Shown: in pieces, positions 36,681 through 44,959 of the stretch
Layout of the letters: each line of letters opens with the position of its first letter
Position numbering within the stretch: the first letter of the stretch is position 1
Origin: Virgisporangium aurantiacum
GTDB taxonomy: Bacteria > Actinomycetota > Actinomycetes > Mycobacteriales > Micromonosporaceae
Assembly: GCF_016863635.1 (NCBI RefSeq)
Contig: NZ_BOPG01000022.1
Span: forward strand, 62,001-126,000
Reading direction: 5' to 3'
Length of the DNA: 64,000 nt
Program-made: the position numbers and the translations under genes
The notes under the pieces: model-generated
Told to the model about the DNA's origin: nothing
The model's database searches: none
What the model saw: only the letters and a program-made list of their open reading frames with translations

Positions 36681-37976
36681 CACAGCGAAGGCTGAGACAG
36701 GGATGCGAGCGATCTGCTCGGCCTGGGCCCGGATCTCCGGTACGGCGGTCGTCTCCCAGAGGCGACCGCGGCGGGCGGGTCCCAGCACGTGGATCCCCGG
36801 CCAGGGCCGGCCGGCGCGGTCGGTGAGCCGGCCGGCCTCGTCGGTGTCGAGGCCCAGCCCGTGCGGACCGCTGCGGGCGACACCGTCGGCGATCAGGCCC
36901 GCCACCAGCGGATGCCGCAACGGGTTGCCCGGGCCGGTGCAGTTGACGACCGCCGCGAAGCGGCAGCTGCGCCCGTCCACCGTCACCGAAACCCCGTGCG
37001 GCCCGGCAGTGGCGCGATCGACCCGGGCCGCCGACACCCGCAGCCGGCCCGATTCCGTGAGCCGGTCGACCTTCGCCGCGATCGGCGGCGCCATCCGGTG
37101 CCGGTGCACGTCCCACCACCGCGCCGCGTGACGGAGGAACCGCTCGCGGCTCGCGGGCGGCAGTGACCGCCAGATGGCATCGGCCTCCGGACGGACCGCG
37201 TCGACCGCCGCGCGCCAGTCGCCTCCCGCCGCGGCCGCCACCCGCATCCGGCGCATGAGCGGCGCGATCCGCTCCCCCGCGAGGGCGGGCGGCGGGGCCG
37301 GCGCGCACACACCGTCCACATGGGACTGTGGCAATAGCCCGCGCCGCGACACGGCCACCACCTCGGCCCGCCCCGCCAGGCTCAACGCCACGTCGATCGC
37401 GGTGAGCCCGGTGCCGATCAGCAGCACCGGCCCGTCGGTGGGCACCTCCGCGCGGCCCCACGGGTCGCTCACGTACCGCGGGCTGCCGCGCAGGCCGCGC
37501 GCCCACGCCGGGTCGGTCGGCGCGGCGTGGCCGACCGCGAGCACCGCGGCGTCCGCGGCAAACTCCCGGCCATCCGCGGCAAGAACCATTGGACGCCCAC
37601 CGCGCGCGAGCCGCAGCCCCGTGATCCGTCCACAGTGGACCTCCAACCGGCCCGGGTTCCGGTTCGCCGCCGCCGCCAGCCGGTCGCGCAGGTAGTCGCC
37701 GTACCAGGCGCGCGGTGCGAACGAGTCGCCGTCGACGGCCGGGTCGCGCCGGCGGCACCAGTCGACGAAGTCGGCCGGTTCGTCGTGCGCGACGCTCATC
37801 GTGCCGGCCCGCGAGTTGAGCAGGTGCCGCTGATCCGTGGTGCCGTAGGCCACCCCGCCGCCGAGCAGCGGGCCCGCCTCGGCGAGCACCACCCGATCGC
37901 CCGTGGAGCGGAGCAGGTGGATCGCCGCGAGCGTGCCGCTGCACCCGCCACCGATGACGAAGGTCGTATTTCCCAC
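36672..37976 (-). CDS. FAD/NAD(P)-binding protein (NAD_binding_9 type)
   Basis: 434 aa. N-terminal Rossmann motif VIGGGCSGTLAAIHLL, then LNSRAGTMSVAHDEPADFVDW, AVLAVGHAAP and a second dinucleotide motif LLIGTGLTAIDVALSL. The fold is that of flavin-dependent lysine/ornithine hydroxylase-like and HpnW-type proteins. In related genomes it lies with cysteine and sulfur genes, and here it is divergent to cysteine dioxygenase. GTG 37976 is chosen because GGAG precedes it by 6 bases and the Rossmann strand begins directly. A redox role in sulfur metabolism is inferred. Its 3' end overlaps the protease gene by nine bases. Confidence 0.82.
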   Translation of the reverse strand: MGNTTFVIGGGCSGTLAAIHLLRSTGDRVVLAEAGPLLGGGVAYGTTDQRHLLNSRAGTMSVAHDEPADFVDWCRRRDPAVDGDSFAPRAWYGDYLRDRLAAAANRNPGRLEVHCGRITGLRLARGGRPMVLAADGREFAADAAVLAVGHAAPTDPAWARGLRGSPRYVSDPWGRAEVPTDGPVLLIGTGLTAIDVALSLAGRAEVVAVSRRGLLPQSHVDGVCAPAPPPALAGERIAPLMRRMRVAAAAGGDWRAAVDAVRPEADAIWRSLPPASRERFLRHAARWWDVHRHRMAPPIAAKVDRLTESGRLRVSAARVDRATAGPHGVSVTVDGRSCRFAAVVNCTGPGNPLRHPLVAGLIADGVARSGPHGLGLDTDEAGRLTDRAGRPWPGIHVLGPARRGRLWETTAVPEIRAQAEQIARIPVSAFAVSA

Positions 37977-37994
37977 GATTTCGCTCCCATATAA

Positions 37995-38011
37995 CCTATC
38001 TTGTTGATAGG
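37995..38011. promoter_or_regulatory. Inverted repeat CCTATC-TTGTT-GATAGG, candidate operator
   Basis: A perfect 6-bp inverted repeat with a 5-base spacer lies 19 bases before the start of the divergent flavoprotein gene, in an otherwise GC-rich region. It could bind a repressor for the sulfur locus or form the -10 region of that gene's promoter. Confidence 0.45.
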
Positions 38012-38127
38012 CATTGTGACGCAACCGACGCTCGACTCGTAGAGGAACCGCAAACCCAATGACAACAAGGTTTATCGCGTTCCGACCCGGCTCGACAACG
38101 GTGTACCGACCTTCGCGTTCCCGGTTT

Positions 38128-38149
38128 TCTGTCCCATTATCTGGACAGA
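38128..38149. promoter_or_regulatory. Inverted repeat TCTGTCC-(8)-GGACAGA
   Basis: Perfect 7-bp arms flank an AT-rich spacer CATTATCT, placed 39 bases before the leader peptide start. It could be an operator overlapping a -10 element of the cysteine dioxygenase transcript. Confidence 0.45.
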
Positions 38150-38187
38150 TCATTGTCGGGAGCGCCGCAGGTTCCCACACTGGTCCC

Positions 38188-38283
38188 GTGGATACCGTGC
38201 GGGTGCCGCAGAGCACGCTGCTGACCGTGCGGCGCGCCGTCGACCTGGTCCGGTGCGCCAGCGCCCTGTGTTGCGCCGGCTGA
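38188..38283 (+). CDS. Cysteine-rich leader peptide (attenuator)
   Basis: A 31-aa peptide from GTG 38188: the middle reads LLTVRRAVDLVRCAS and the end ALCCAG. Actinobacterial sulfur genes are often preceded by short leader peptides with an RR.DL.R..SALC ending, and this matches. Its stop is 40 bases before the cysteine dioxygenase start. Ribosome stalling at the Cys cluster when cysteinyl-tRNA is scarce would change expression of the downstream gene. No strong Shine-Dalgarno is visible, so the start is tentative. Confidence 0.72.
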   Translation: MDTVRVPQSTLLTVRRAVDLVRCASALCCAG

Positions 38284-38323
38284 TGCGCCTGCTCCCCGTC
38301 CGTCCACAATCTTTGGAAGTGAC

Positions 38324-38788
38324 ATGACCGCGACCGTGACCGGCCCGCGGGCCGGAACCCCGACGGACCTTCTCGCCACCGCGCGGCGCCTCGCCGCCGA
38401 CCCGGCGCACTGGCCGTCGACGCTGCATTTCGACACCGCCGACCGCTGGTACACCCGACTCACCGACGCCGGCGGCCACGAGGCCTGGCTGCTCACCTGG
38501 CTTCCCGGCCAGGGAACCGGCTGGCACGACCACGGCGGTTCCGCCGGTGCGTTCCTGGTGGTGGCCGGCCAGCTGCGCGAGGACACCATCGGCGGCACCC
38601 GGAGCCTCACCACCGGCACCGGCCGGCGCTTCGGTGCCCAGCACATCCACCGCGTCGTGAACGACGGCGCGCTGCCGGCGATCAGCTTGCACGTGTACTC
38701 GCCGGCGCTCACGTCGATGACCCGCTACGAAATGGTGGGCGGATCGCTGGTACGCCTGGCCGTCGAGCGGGCGGGGGCGGACTGGTGA
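38324..38788 (+). CDS. Cysteine dioxygenase
   Basis: 154 aa cupin. LPGQGTGWHDHGGSAGAF carries iron ligands His68 and His70, and SLHVYSP carries the third, His123. The N-terminal ATARRLAADPAHW and GHEAWLLTWLPG fit bacterial cysteine dioxygenases, which oxidise cysteine to cysteine sulfinate. It is preceded by a Cys-rich leader peptide and followed by an overlapping rhodanese gene (GTGA), so excess cysteine breakdown and sulfur transfer are coupled. Confidence 0.9.
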   Translation: MTATVTGPRAGTPTDLLATARRLAADPAHWPSTLHFDTADRWYTRLTDAGGHEAWLLTWLPGQGTGWHDHGGSAGAFLVVAGQLREDTIGGTRSLTTGTGRRFGAQHIHRVVNDGALPAISLHVYSPALTSMTRYEMVGGSLVRLAVERAGADW

Positions 38789-39195
38789 CTGTCAGCATCG
38801 CGCCGCCCGGCTCCCGCGGCATCGACGAGATCCTGGCGGCCGCCCGCGTCCGCCTGCACCGCATCGGCCCGGCGGACGCGCACGCGTTGCAGCGCAACGG
38901 CGGCGTGCTGGTCGACATCCGGCCGCACTGGCAGCGCAAGGCCGAGGGCGGCATCCCGGGCACGCTGGTGATCGAACGCAACCACCTGGAGTGGCGCTTC
39001 GACCCCCGCAGCGACGCCCGGCTACCGATCGCCGACCGCTACGACCTGCCGGTGGTGGTCGTGTGCTCGGAGGGCTACACGTCGTCGCTGGCCGCCGCCG
39101 CACTCCAGGACCTGGGCCTCTGGCGCGCGACCGACCTGGTCGGCGGCTACCGCGCCTGGTCCGCCGCCGGCCTCCCCGTCGAACCGGTCGAGTAG
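38785..39195 (+). CDS. Rhodanese-like sulfurtransferase
   Basis: 136 aa single-domain rhodanese. GVLVDIRPHWQRKAEGGIPG is the N-terminal signature and the active-site loop is VVCSEGYTSS with Cys94. LGLWRATDLVGGYRAWSAAGLPV is the typical C-terminal end. It would move sulfane sulfur between cysteine products and acceptors. It begins at GTG 38785, inside the dioxygenase stop. Confidence 0.9.
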   Translation: MTVSIAPPGSRGIDEILAAARVRLHRIGPADAHALQRNGGVLVDIRPHWQRKAEGGIPGTLVIERNHLEWRFDPRSDARLPIADRYDLPVVVVCSEGYTSSLAAAALQDLGLWRATDLVGGYRAWSAAGLPVEPVE

Positions 39196-39216
39196 CCCGG
39201 CGATCCGCGCGGGCGG

Positions 39217-40554
39217 TCAGGTTCGGCGGGTGTGGGATACGGCCCTGGTCACGAGCCACACGGCCGCGCCGCCCAGGAGGAGCAACAGGGCCAGCAGGTA
39301 GATGCCGGCCTCGCGGCCGATCGGGAGCAGGAAGATCAGGGAGATCACCGCACCCGCCACGAGCGCCGGCGCCGGGGCGCGGAAGTGCGGGTGGTCGACC
39401 CGGTCCCGGCGCAGGACCAGGGCCGACACGTTCACCAGCAGGAACACCGCCACCAGTAGCAGCACCGTGGTGTCGGACAGGTCGGTGAGGTCGTCGACCG
39501 TGAACAGGAGCAGCAGCGACAGGCCGGTGGTGACGGCGATCGCGACCCACGGCGTCTGGCGTGACGTCAGGCGGCTCAGGGCCGAGGGGAGCACGTCGCG
39601 CTTCGACATGCCGTACAACAGCCGCGACGCCATCAGCATGTTGATGAGCATCGTGTTGCTGACGGCGATGATCGAGACGGCGGAGAAGATCTCCTCGGTG
39701 TCCAGGTTCGGCGCGCCCGCCTTCACCACCTCCAGCAGCGGGCCGCTCGACTCGGTGAGCACGTCGAGCGGCACGGTCATCGCCGCGGTGAAGGCGACCA
39801 GGAGGTAGATGATCGCGGCGCCGACCACGCCGGTCACCAGGGCCGGCGGGAACGTGCGGTGGGGGTCCCGCGTCTCCTCGGCCATGTTCACGGCGTCCTC
39901 GAAACCGAGGAACGCGTAGAACGCGGTCGCGGCGCCGGCGAGCAGGCCGGTGACCACGCCGAAGCCGGAACCGGCGAACTCGAACGCCTGCCCCGGGTTG
40001 CCGTCGCCGGAGGCCAGCACCCACGCGCCCACGCCGATCACGAACAGGAGCCCGGCGACCTCGACACAGGTGATCGCGATGTTCACCTTGATCGACTCGG
40101 CGACGCCCCACAGGTTCACGGCCGCCACCAGCAGGATGGCCACGCCGCCGATCAGCGCCATCGGCGGATCGGAGACCCCGAACAGCCCCTCGAAGTACCG
40201 CCCGCCGACGCGGCTGGCCGCGAACGAGGCCGACGTGACGCCGGAGGCCATCACCGCGAACGTCACCAGGAAGCTGAGGAACTGGACGCCGAACGCGCGG
40301 TCGACGTACAGCGCGGCGCCGGCCGCCTGCGGGTACTTGGTGACGAGTTCCAGGTACGCGAACGCGGTGAGGAACGCGAGCACGAACGCCACGAGGAAGC
40401 CGGCCCAGATCGCCCCGCCGGTGTCGGCGCCGACCTCGCCGGTGAGCGAGTAGATCCCGGCGCCCAGGATGTCGCCGAGGATGAAGAACGTCAGCATCGG
40501 GCGGGTGATCACCCGCCGCAGGTCGGTGCGTTCGTGAACGTCCTGCCCGGCCAT
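39217..40554 (-). CDS. APC-family amino acid permease
   Basis: 445 aa with about 12 membrane helices. Helix 1 has the APC motif ILGDILGAGIYSL, and later GFEDAVNMAEETRDPHRTFPPAL is the conserved loop. It imports an amino acid or amine with a proton; substrate unknown. ATG 40554 is chosen because GGGGAGGAG lies 5-8 bases upstream, and the frame beyond it is not membrane-like. It is convergent with the sulfur operon and divergent from the VanW gene. Confidence 0.9.
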   Translation of the reverse strand: MAGQDVHERTDLRRVITRPMLTFFILGDILGAGIYSLTGEVGADTGGAIWAGFLVAFVLAFLTAFAYLELVTKYPQAAGAALYVDRAFGVQFLSFLVTFAVMASGVTSASFAASRVGGRYFEGLFGVSDPPMALIGGVAILLVAAVNLWGVAESIKVNIAITCVEVAGLLFVIGVGAWVLASGDGNPGQAFEFAGSGFGVVTGLLAGAATAFYAFLGFEDAVNMAEETRDPHRTFPPALVTGVVGAAIIYLLVAFTAAMTVPLDVLTESSGPLLEVVKAGAPNLDTEEIFSAVSIIAVSNTMLINMLMASRLLYGMSKRDVLPSALSRLTSRQTPWVAIAVTTGLSLLLLFTVDDLTDLSDTTVLLLVAVFLLVNVSALVLRRDRVDHPHFRAPAPALVAGAVISLIFLLPIGREAGIYLLALLLLLGGAAVWLVTRAVSHTRRT

Positions 40555-40654
40555 GGCGGCTCCTCCCCGAGGGTGTCTGTCCGTGTACCCACCCGGGATC
40601 CGGCCCGAACCCGCTGATCGGATGACTGCCGTTTCAGGAGCGAAATGCGGACGA

Positions 40655-42418
40655 ATGGCGCAAAGTGGAGCAATGGTGTCCCAGATCGACCACGTCGCCG
40701 CACCGTCGGAGGCCCCGGACCAGCCGCGCCCGATCCGCTGGCGGCGCGGCCGGGTGATCGCGCTCGCGGTGACCGTCGGCGTCGTCGCGGCCGGCATTCC
40801 GACCGGGATCGCCTACGCCGCCGACATCGCGCACGGCGTGCGGGTGCTCGGCGTCGACGTCGGCGGCCGGTCGACGGCCGAGGCGGCCGCCCTGTTGCGG
40901 AACCGGCTCGCCGCGAGGCTCGCGGCGCCGGTCCAGGCCCGGGTGGGCGATTCGGTGGTGACGTTCGCGGCGGCCGATGCCGGGCTCACGTTGGACGCCG
41001 AGGCGACGGCCAGGCGGGCGGCCCGCACCCGTCCGGCGCCCTGGACGGCGGTCTTCGGCTCACGAACCGTGGAACCCGTGGTGTCGCTCGACCTGGAGAA
41101 GCTGACCCGCGTCCTCCAACCGCACGTCGGCGCACAGGGCACCCCGCCGGTGTGGCCGGCGATCCGGTTCGACGGGCGCACCCCGGTCACCGTGGCGCCG
41201 CAGGCGGGCCGTGGCCTGGACCGCCACGCGGCGGCCGCGACGGTTCGCGCCGGCTGGCTGCGCCGGGCGCGCATCGACCTGCCGATCGCCGACGTGACCC
41301 CGGCGACCACCGCCGCCGACCTCGACAAGCTGAAGACCGGCCTGGCCGAGCCGGCGGTCGCGCATCCGGTGACGCTGACCGTCGACGGCCGCGACGTCGA
41401 GATCACGCCCGAGGCGATCGCGGCGAGCCTCACGATCGAGTCCGACGCGGACGGCCGGGTGGTGCCGCGGGTCGACCCGACGAAGCTGAAGACCGTGCTG
41501 GCAAAGGCGTTCGCCGCCGTGCAGACCCCGGCCACCGACGCGAGCTTCACCCTCCACAATGGACAGCCGACGCCGGTGCCGGACGCGCCGGGCCGCGCGG
41601 TCGACGTCGACGCGGCCGCCAGGGCGCTGCTCGACGTCCTCCCGCGGCCCGCACCGCGACGCATCACCGCGGGCACGGTGCCGGTGCCGGCGGCGCGGAC
41701 CGCGCAGGCGTTGAGGGACCTGGGCGTCGTCGAACTGGTGTCGACGTTCACCACGAAGTTCCTGCCCGGGCAGAACCGCAACAAGAACATCAAGCTGGTC
41801 GCCGACCTCGCCCGCGGCACGGTGGTACCGGCCGGCGGGACGTTCAGCCTCAACCGGTTGACCGGCGACCGCACGCTCGCCAAGGGCTACGTGATGGCGC
41901 CGGTGATCGACGGCGGGAAAATCAAGAACGCGCCCGGCGGCGGGATCTCGCAGTTCGCCACCACCGCGTTCAACGCCGGCTACTACGCCGGAATGGTCGA
42001 CGTCGAGCACCGGCCGCACTCGTACCACTTCGACCGCTACCCGGCCGTCATCGAGGCGACCACCATCTACCCCGAGCTGGACATGGCCTGGCGCAACGAT
42101 TCCCCGCACGCGATCCTGATGGATACACAGTGGACGGAGACGTCGGTGACGGTCAGCCTGTTCGGCACCAAGCGGTTCGACATCACCACCGAGTACGGGC
42201 CGAAGTCCGGCATCACCGCGCCGCGGTCGATCACGCTCGCCGAAACCGACTGCAACAAGACCGACGGCATCCCCGGCTTCCGCCAGGACGCGTGGCGGGT
42301 CTTCAAGCAGAACGGCGTGGAGCTGAAGCGGGAGCGGTTCAGCTGGAACTACCGGGCCGAGCCGAAGTTCACGTGCGTGCCGGTGGCGGACACGACCGTT
42401 CCCCCGCCCACGCGGTGA
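40655..42418 (+). CDS. VanW-family protein with putative peptidoglycan-binding domains
   Basis: 587 aa. A membrane helix (VIALAVTVGVVAAGIPTGIAYA) is followed by two domains of the PG_binding_4 type (GVRVLGVDVGGRSTAEAAALL is the first) and a C-terminal VanW domain (FSLNRLTGDRTLAKGYVMAP, APGGGISQFATTAFNA). VanW accompanies some vancomycin resistance clusters, but in actinobacteria such proteins are common surface proteins of unknown role. The start is uncertain: ATG 40655 or ATG 40673, neither with ideal spacing. It overlaps the next gene tail-to-tail by 50 bases. Confidence 0.85.
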   Translation: MAQSGAMVSQIDHVAAPSEAPDQPRPIRWRRGRVIALAVTVGVVAAGIPTGIAYAADIAHGVRVLGVDVGGRSTAEAAALLRNRLAARLAAPVQARVGDSVVTFAAADAGLTLDAEATARRAARTRPAPWTAVFGSRTVEPVVSLDLEKLTRVLQPHVGAQGTPPVWPAIRFDGRTPVTVAPQAGRGLDRHAAAATVRAGWLRRARIDLPIADVTPATTAADLDKLKTGLAEPAVAHPVTLTVDGRDVEITPEAIAASLTIESDADGRVVPRVDPTKLKTVLAKAFAAVQTPATDASFTLHNGQPTPVPDAPGRAVDVDAAARALLDVLPRPAPRRITAGTVPVPAARTAQALRDLGVVELVSTFTTKFLPGQNRNKNIKLVADLARGTVVPAGGTFSLNRLTGDRTLAKGYVMAPVIDGGKIKNAPGGGISQFATTAFNAGYYAGMVDVEHRPHSYHFDRYPAVIEATTIYPELDMAWRNDSPHAILMDTQWTETSVTVSLFGTKRFDITTEYGPKSGITAPRSITLAETDCNKTDGIPGFRQDAWRVFKQNGVELKRERFSWNYRAEPKFTCVPVADTTVPPPTR

Positions 42419-42878
42419 TACTGACGTTCACCTCGTACGGGGTGTCGTCGCCGGTGTTGTAGAGCTGGAGCACGCTGAGGTAGCTGACGACGGTCTCGAT
42501 GACCCGGCAGTACCACAGGTGCACGAGCTTGTCGCCGGTCGGGTATGCGACGGGCACCGGTTCCCAGCCGTGCCCGTCGTACAGGCCGCGGAGTTCGGCC
42601 TCGCTGTAGGGCCGCTTGCCGAACCAGCGCCGCAGCACCGACGCGGCGGAGGTGTCTTCGCGGTTCAGCTCCACGCAGGCCTCCGTGCGGATCGGGTCGC
42701 GACCCCGCGCACCGGCCGGCCGGACCTGGATCGCCCGGTCGTCCTCGTACCGGTCGAGCAGCTTCCCCTCGTTGGGTGGCGGATGGCAGCCCGCGACCTT
42801 CCCCTGCTTCTCCTCGACGGTGAACAGAGCAACCACCAGCAGGGCGAGCGGAAGAAGCCAGATGAGCCGCCGCATCAT
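42369..42878 (-). CDS. Hypothetical exported protein
   Basis: 169 aa with an N-terminal signal or anchor (RRLIWLLPLALLVVALFTV) and a globular remainder holding about four Cys (AGCHPPP, EACVELN, WYCRVIE, ERSCPPP), which could form two disulfides. No family is recognised. It is convergent and overlaps the VanW gene by 50 bases, unusual but with plausible codon use. Expression from its own promoter upstream of 42878 is likely. Confidence 0.65.
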   Translation of the reverse strand: MMRRLIWLLPLALLVVALFTVEEKQGKVAGCHPPPNEGKLLDRYEDDRAIQVRPAGARGRDPIRTEACVELNREDTSAASVLRRWFGKRPYSEAELRGLYDGHGWEPVPVAYPTGDKLVHLWYCRVIETVVSYLSVLQLYNTGDDTPYEVNVSITAWAGERSCPPPART

Positions 42879-42905
42879 GCCGGCGACTATATATCGTCCA
42901 TCAGA

Positions 42906-44585
42906 CTATGTCGACGGTCGGGATATCCGCGCGTCGATGTAGGCCGGCCAACTTCCGTACTCGGTGATGTCGGGCGCACCGGCCACCGCGTACGACTCGG
43001 CGAGGAAACCGACCACGGTGGACCCGTCGGCCAGTTCGACGCGTCCGAGACCGAGCGGGGCGGGTACCCCGGCGAGCAGCCGGCCCAGGCCGGCGGTGGA
43101 GATGCGGTGCACCTCGACCTCGACCGGTGCGCCGCCCGACTCGACCCGGACGAGGCCCGGGCGCTCCCGGTCCAGGGCGAACAGGCGGTAGTGCTTGGCC
43201 GTCCACATCGGACCGACGGGCACCGCGCCGCACACCGCGAGCTCGTGATGCAGCGGCTGCCCGGTGCGGTGGGCGCCGACCACGGCGAGCAGGACCTCGG
43301 CGTGAGCCTCGAAGCGTGACGCCAACGCGGCGAGGGCGGTGTCGTGCCCCGCCGGCGCGAGGAACTGCACGCCGAACGGCAGCCCCGCCGGTGTGAACCC
43401 GGCGGGCACGGCGATGCCGGCGAGGTCGAGCAGATTGGCGAACTGAGTGTAGTGGCCGAGGAACGCGTTGCGGCCGAACGGATCCGCCTCGATCTCGTCG
43501 ATCGTGTACGTCGTCGGCACGGTCGGGATCATGAGCGCGTCGACGGTCGCCCACACCGGCGCGGTCTCCGCCCGCAACGCCCGCAGCCGGTGCATCGCGG
43601 CGAACGCGTCGGCGGCCGAGTACGTGGTGGCCGTCGTGAGGACCCGGCGGGTCACCGGGTGCACGCTGTCCGGGTGCGCGGTGACGAACGCGCCGAGGTG
43701 CGTCCAGCGTTCGGCCACCCAGGCCTGGTACAGCAGGCGCCCGGCGGCGAGGAACGGCTCCAGGTCGACCGGCACCAGCGTCACACCGGTGCGTTCGAGG
43801 CGCGCGATCGCGTCGGCGAAGAGGCGTTCGGCGGCGCGGTCGCCGCCGAACTCGGCATTTTCGGGGACGCCCACCGCAGCCGGCGTTGTCGTCGTCGCCG
43901 TGAGGCGGCGCGACCACGGGTCGGCCGGTTCGTACCCCGCGATCACGTCGAGCACGGTGGTGGCGTCGGCGACCGAGGGAGCGAACACGCTCGGGCAGTC
44001 CAGCGACGGGCACGCCGGCACGATGCCCAGCGTGCTCACGAGTCCCCGCGACGGTTTGAGCCCGACCACGTCGCACAGCGCCGCCGGTACCCGGCCGGAG
44101 CCCGCGGTGTCGGTGCCGATGCTGAACGACACCGCGCCGGTGGCGACCGCGACCGCCGAGCCGGAGCTCGAACCGCCGGTGATGTAGCGGGTGTCGAACG
44201 GGTTCCGCGGCGTGCCGTACGGCGACCGGGCGCCGGTGAGGCCGGTGGCGAACTGGTCGAGGTTGTTCTTGCCGACGAGGATCGCACCGGCGTGCAGCAG
44301 CCGGTCGACCAGCGGGGCGGAACGCGTCGGCGTGTAGGCGAAGTCGGGGCACGCGGCCGTGGTCGGAAGGCCGGCGACGTCGATGTTGTCCTTGACGGAG
44401 AACGGGATCCCGTAGAGCGGCGGCCGGTTCGCCGGGTCGGGCCAGCGGCGCGGGAGGTCGTCGGCGGCGGCGAGGGCGTCGGCGCGGGTGATCCAGACCG
44501 TGTCGTCGGAGGTGTCGATCCCGTCGAGGACGCTGCGCGGGGTGACGCCGGTGGCGTAGGCGGCCCGGAGCGCCGCGATGCTCAT
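42906..44585 (-). CDS. atzF: Allophanate hydrolase, AtzF-like
   Basis: 559 aa. Amidase-signature domain with Lys65 (SVKDNI), cis-Ser in TGGSSSGSA and nucleophile Ser163 in TAGSGR; residues about 440-559 form the C-terminal allophanate hydrolase domain (VGPMWTAKHYRLFALDRERPG.., GFLAESYAV). It splits allophanate, ending biuret, cyanurate or urea degradation. ATG 44585 overlaps the AtzH-like stop by four bases, and the gene is last in the biuret operon. Whether the C-terminal decarboxylating domain is complete cannot be judged by eye. Confidence 0.88.
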   Translation of the reverse strand: MSIAALRAAYATGVTPRSVLDGIDTSDDTVWITRADALAAADDLPRRWPDPANRPPLYGIPFSVKDNIDVAGLPTTAACPDFAYTPTRSAPLVDRLLHAGAILVGKNNLDQFATGLTGARSPYGTPRNPFDTRYITGGSSSGSAVAVATGAVSFSIGTDTAGSGRVPAALCDVVGLKPSRGLVSTLGIVPACPSLDCPSVFAPSVADATTVLDVIAGYEPADPWSRRLTATTTTPAAVGVPENAEFGGDRAAERLFADAIARLERTGVTLVPVDLEPFLAAGRLLYQAWVAERWTHLGAFVTAHPDSVHPVTRRVLTTATTYSAADAFAAMHRLRALRAETAPVWATVDALMIPTVPTTYTIDEIEADPFGRNAFLGHYTQFANLLDLAGIAVPAGFTPAGLPFGVQFLAPAGHDTALAALASRFEAHAEVLLAVVGAHRTGQPLHHELAVCGAVPVGPMWTAKHYRLFALDRERPGLVRVESGGAPVEVEVHRISTAGLGRLLAGVPAPLGLGRVELADGSTVVGFLAESYAVAGAPDITEYGSWPAYIDARISRPST

Positions 44586-44959
44586 CGGGCCGGTCCCGAC
44601 ACGTGCGCGCCGACGATGTACCACGACCCGTCGATGCGGGCCCAGGTCTGCGACTGGCGACCTTCGACCCGGTTGTCCGGGTACGTGAACAGCGTGGTGA
44701 CGACCGCGAAGTCCGGGCCGAAGGTGGTGATCCTGGTGTCGTGGAGGTGCCGGCCGGGCGGGAGCGGCGGCTGGACGGCGCGCCACTCCCGCAGTGCGAC
44801 GGCGCCGTACTGGCGGTCGTCGAGCCCGAACCGCACGACCCGCTCGTCGGCCCAGAACGCCTCGGTCATCGCCTCGACATCGCCGTCGACGAGGGCCTTC
44901 TCGTAGGTGGCGAAGGCCAGCGCGACCTCCGCCACCACGTCGGGACGGTCAACGTCCAC
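44582..44959 (-). CDS. AtzH-like SnoaL/NTF2-fold protein
   Basis: 125 aa from GTG 44959. NTF2-like (DUF3225/AtzH, HpxZ) features are ALAFATYEKALVDGDVEAMT, FWADERVVRFGL and RIDGSWYIVGAHVS. In s-triazine and oxalurate operons this small protein accompanies the allophanate-type amidase; AtzH was reported to help convert 1-carboxybiuret to biuret or allophanate. It overlaps both flanking genes, so it is made in fixed ratio with AtzF. A GTCCACTGTGGAC palindrome spans its start region (44954-44966). Confidence 0.82.
   Translation of the reverse strand: MDVDRPDVVAEVALAFATYEKALVDGDVEAMTEAFWADERVVRFGLDDRQYGAVALREWRAVQPPLPPGRHLHDTRITTFGPDFAVVTTLFTYPDNRVEGRQSQTWARIDGSWYIVGAHVSGPAR

Noticed and set aside
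38059-38187. Longer version of the leader peptide starting at ATG 38059
   Set aside because: It would translate through the promoter-like palindrome; the conserved part begins near 38188.
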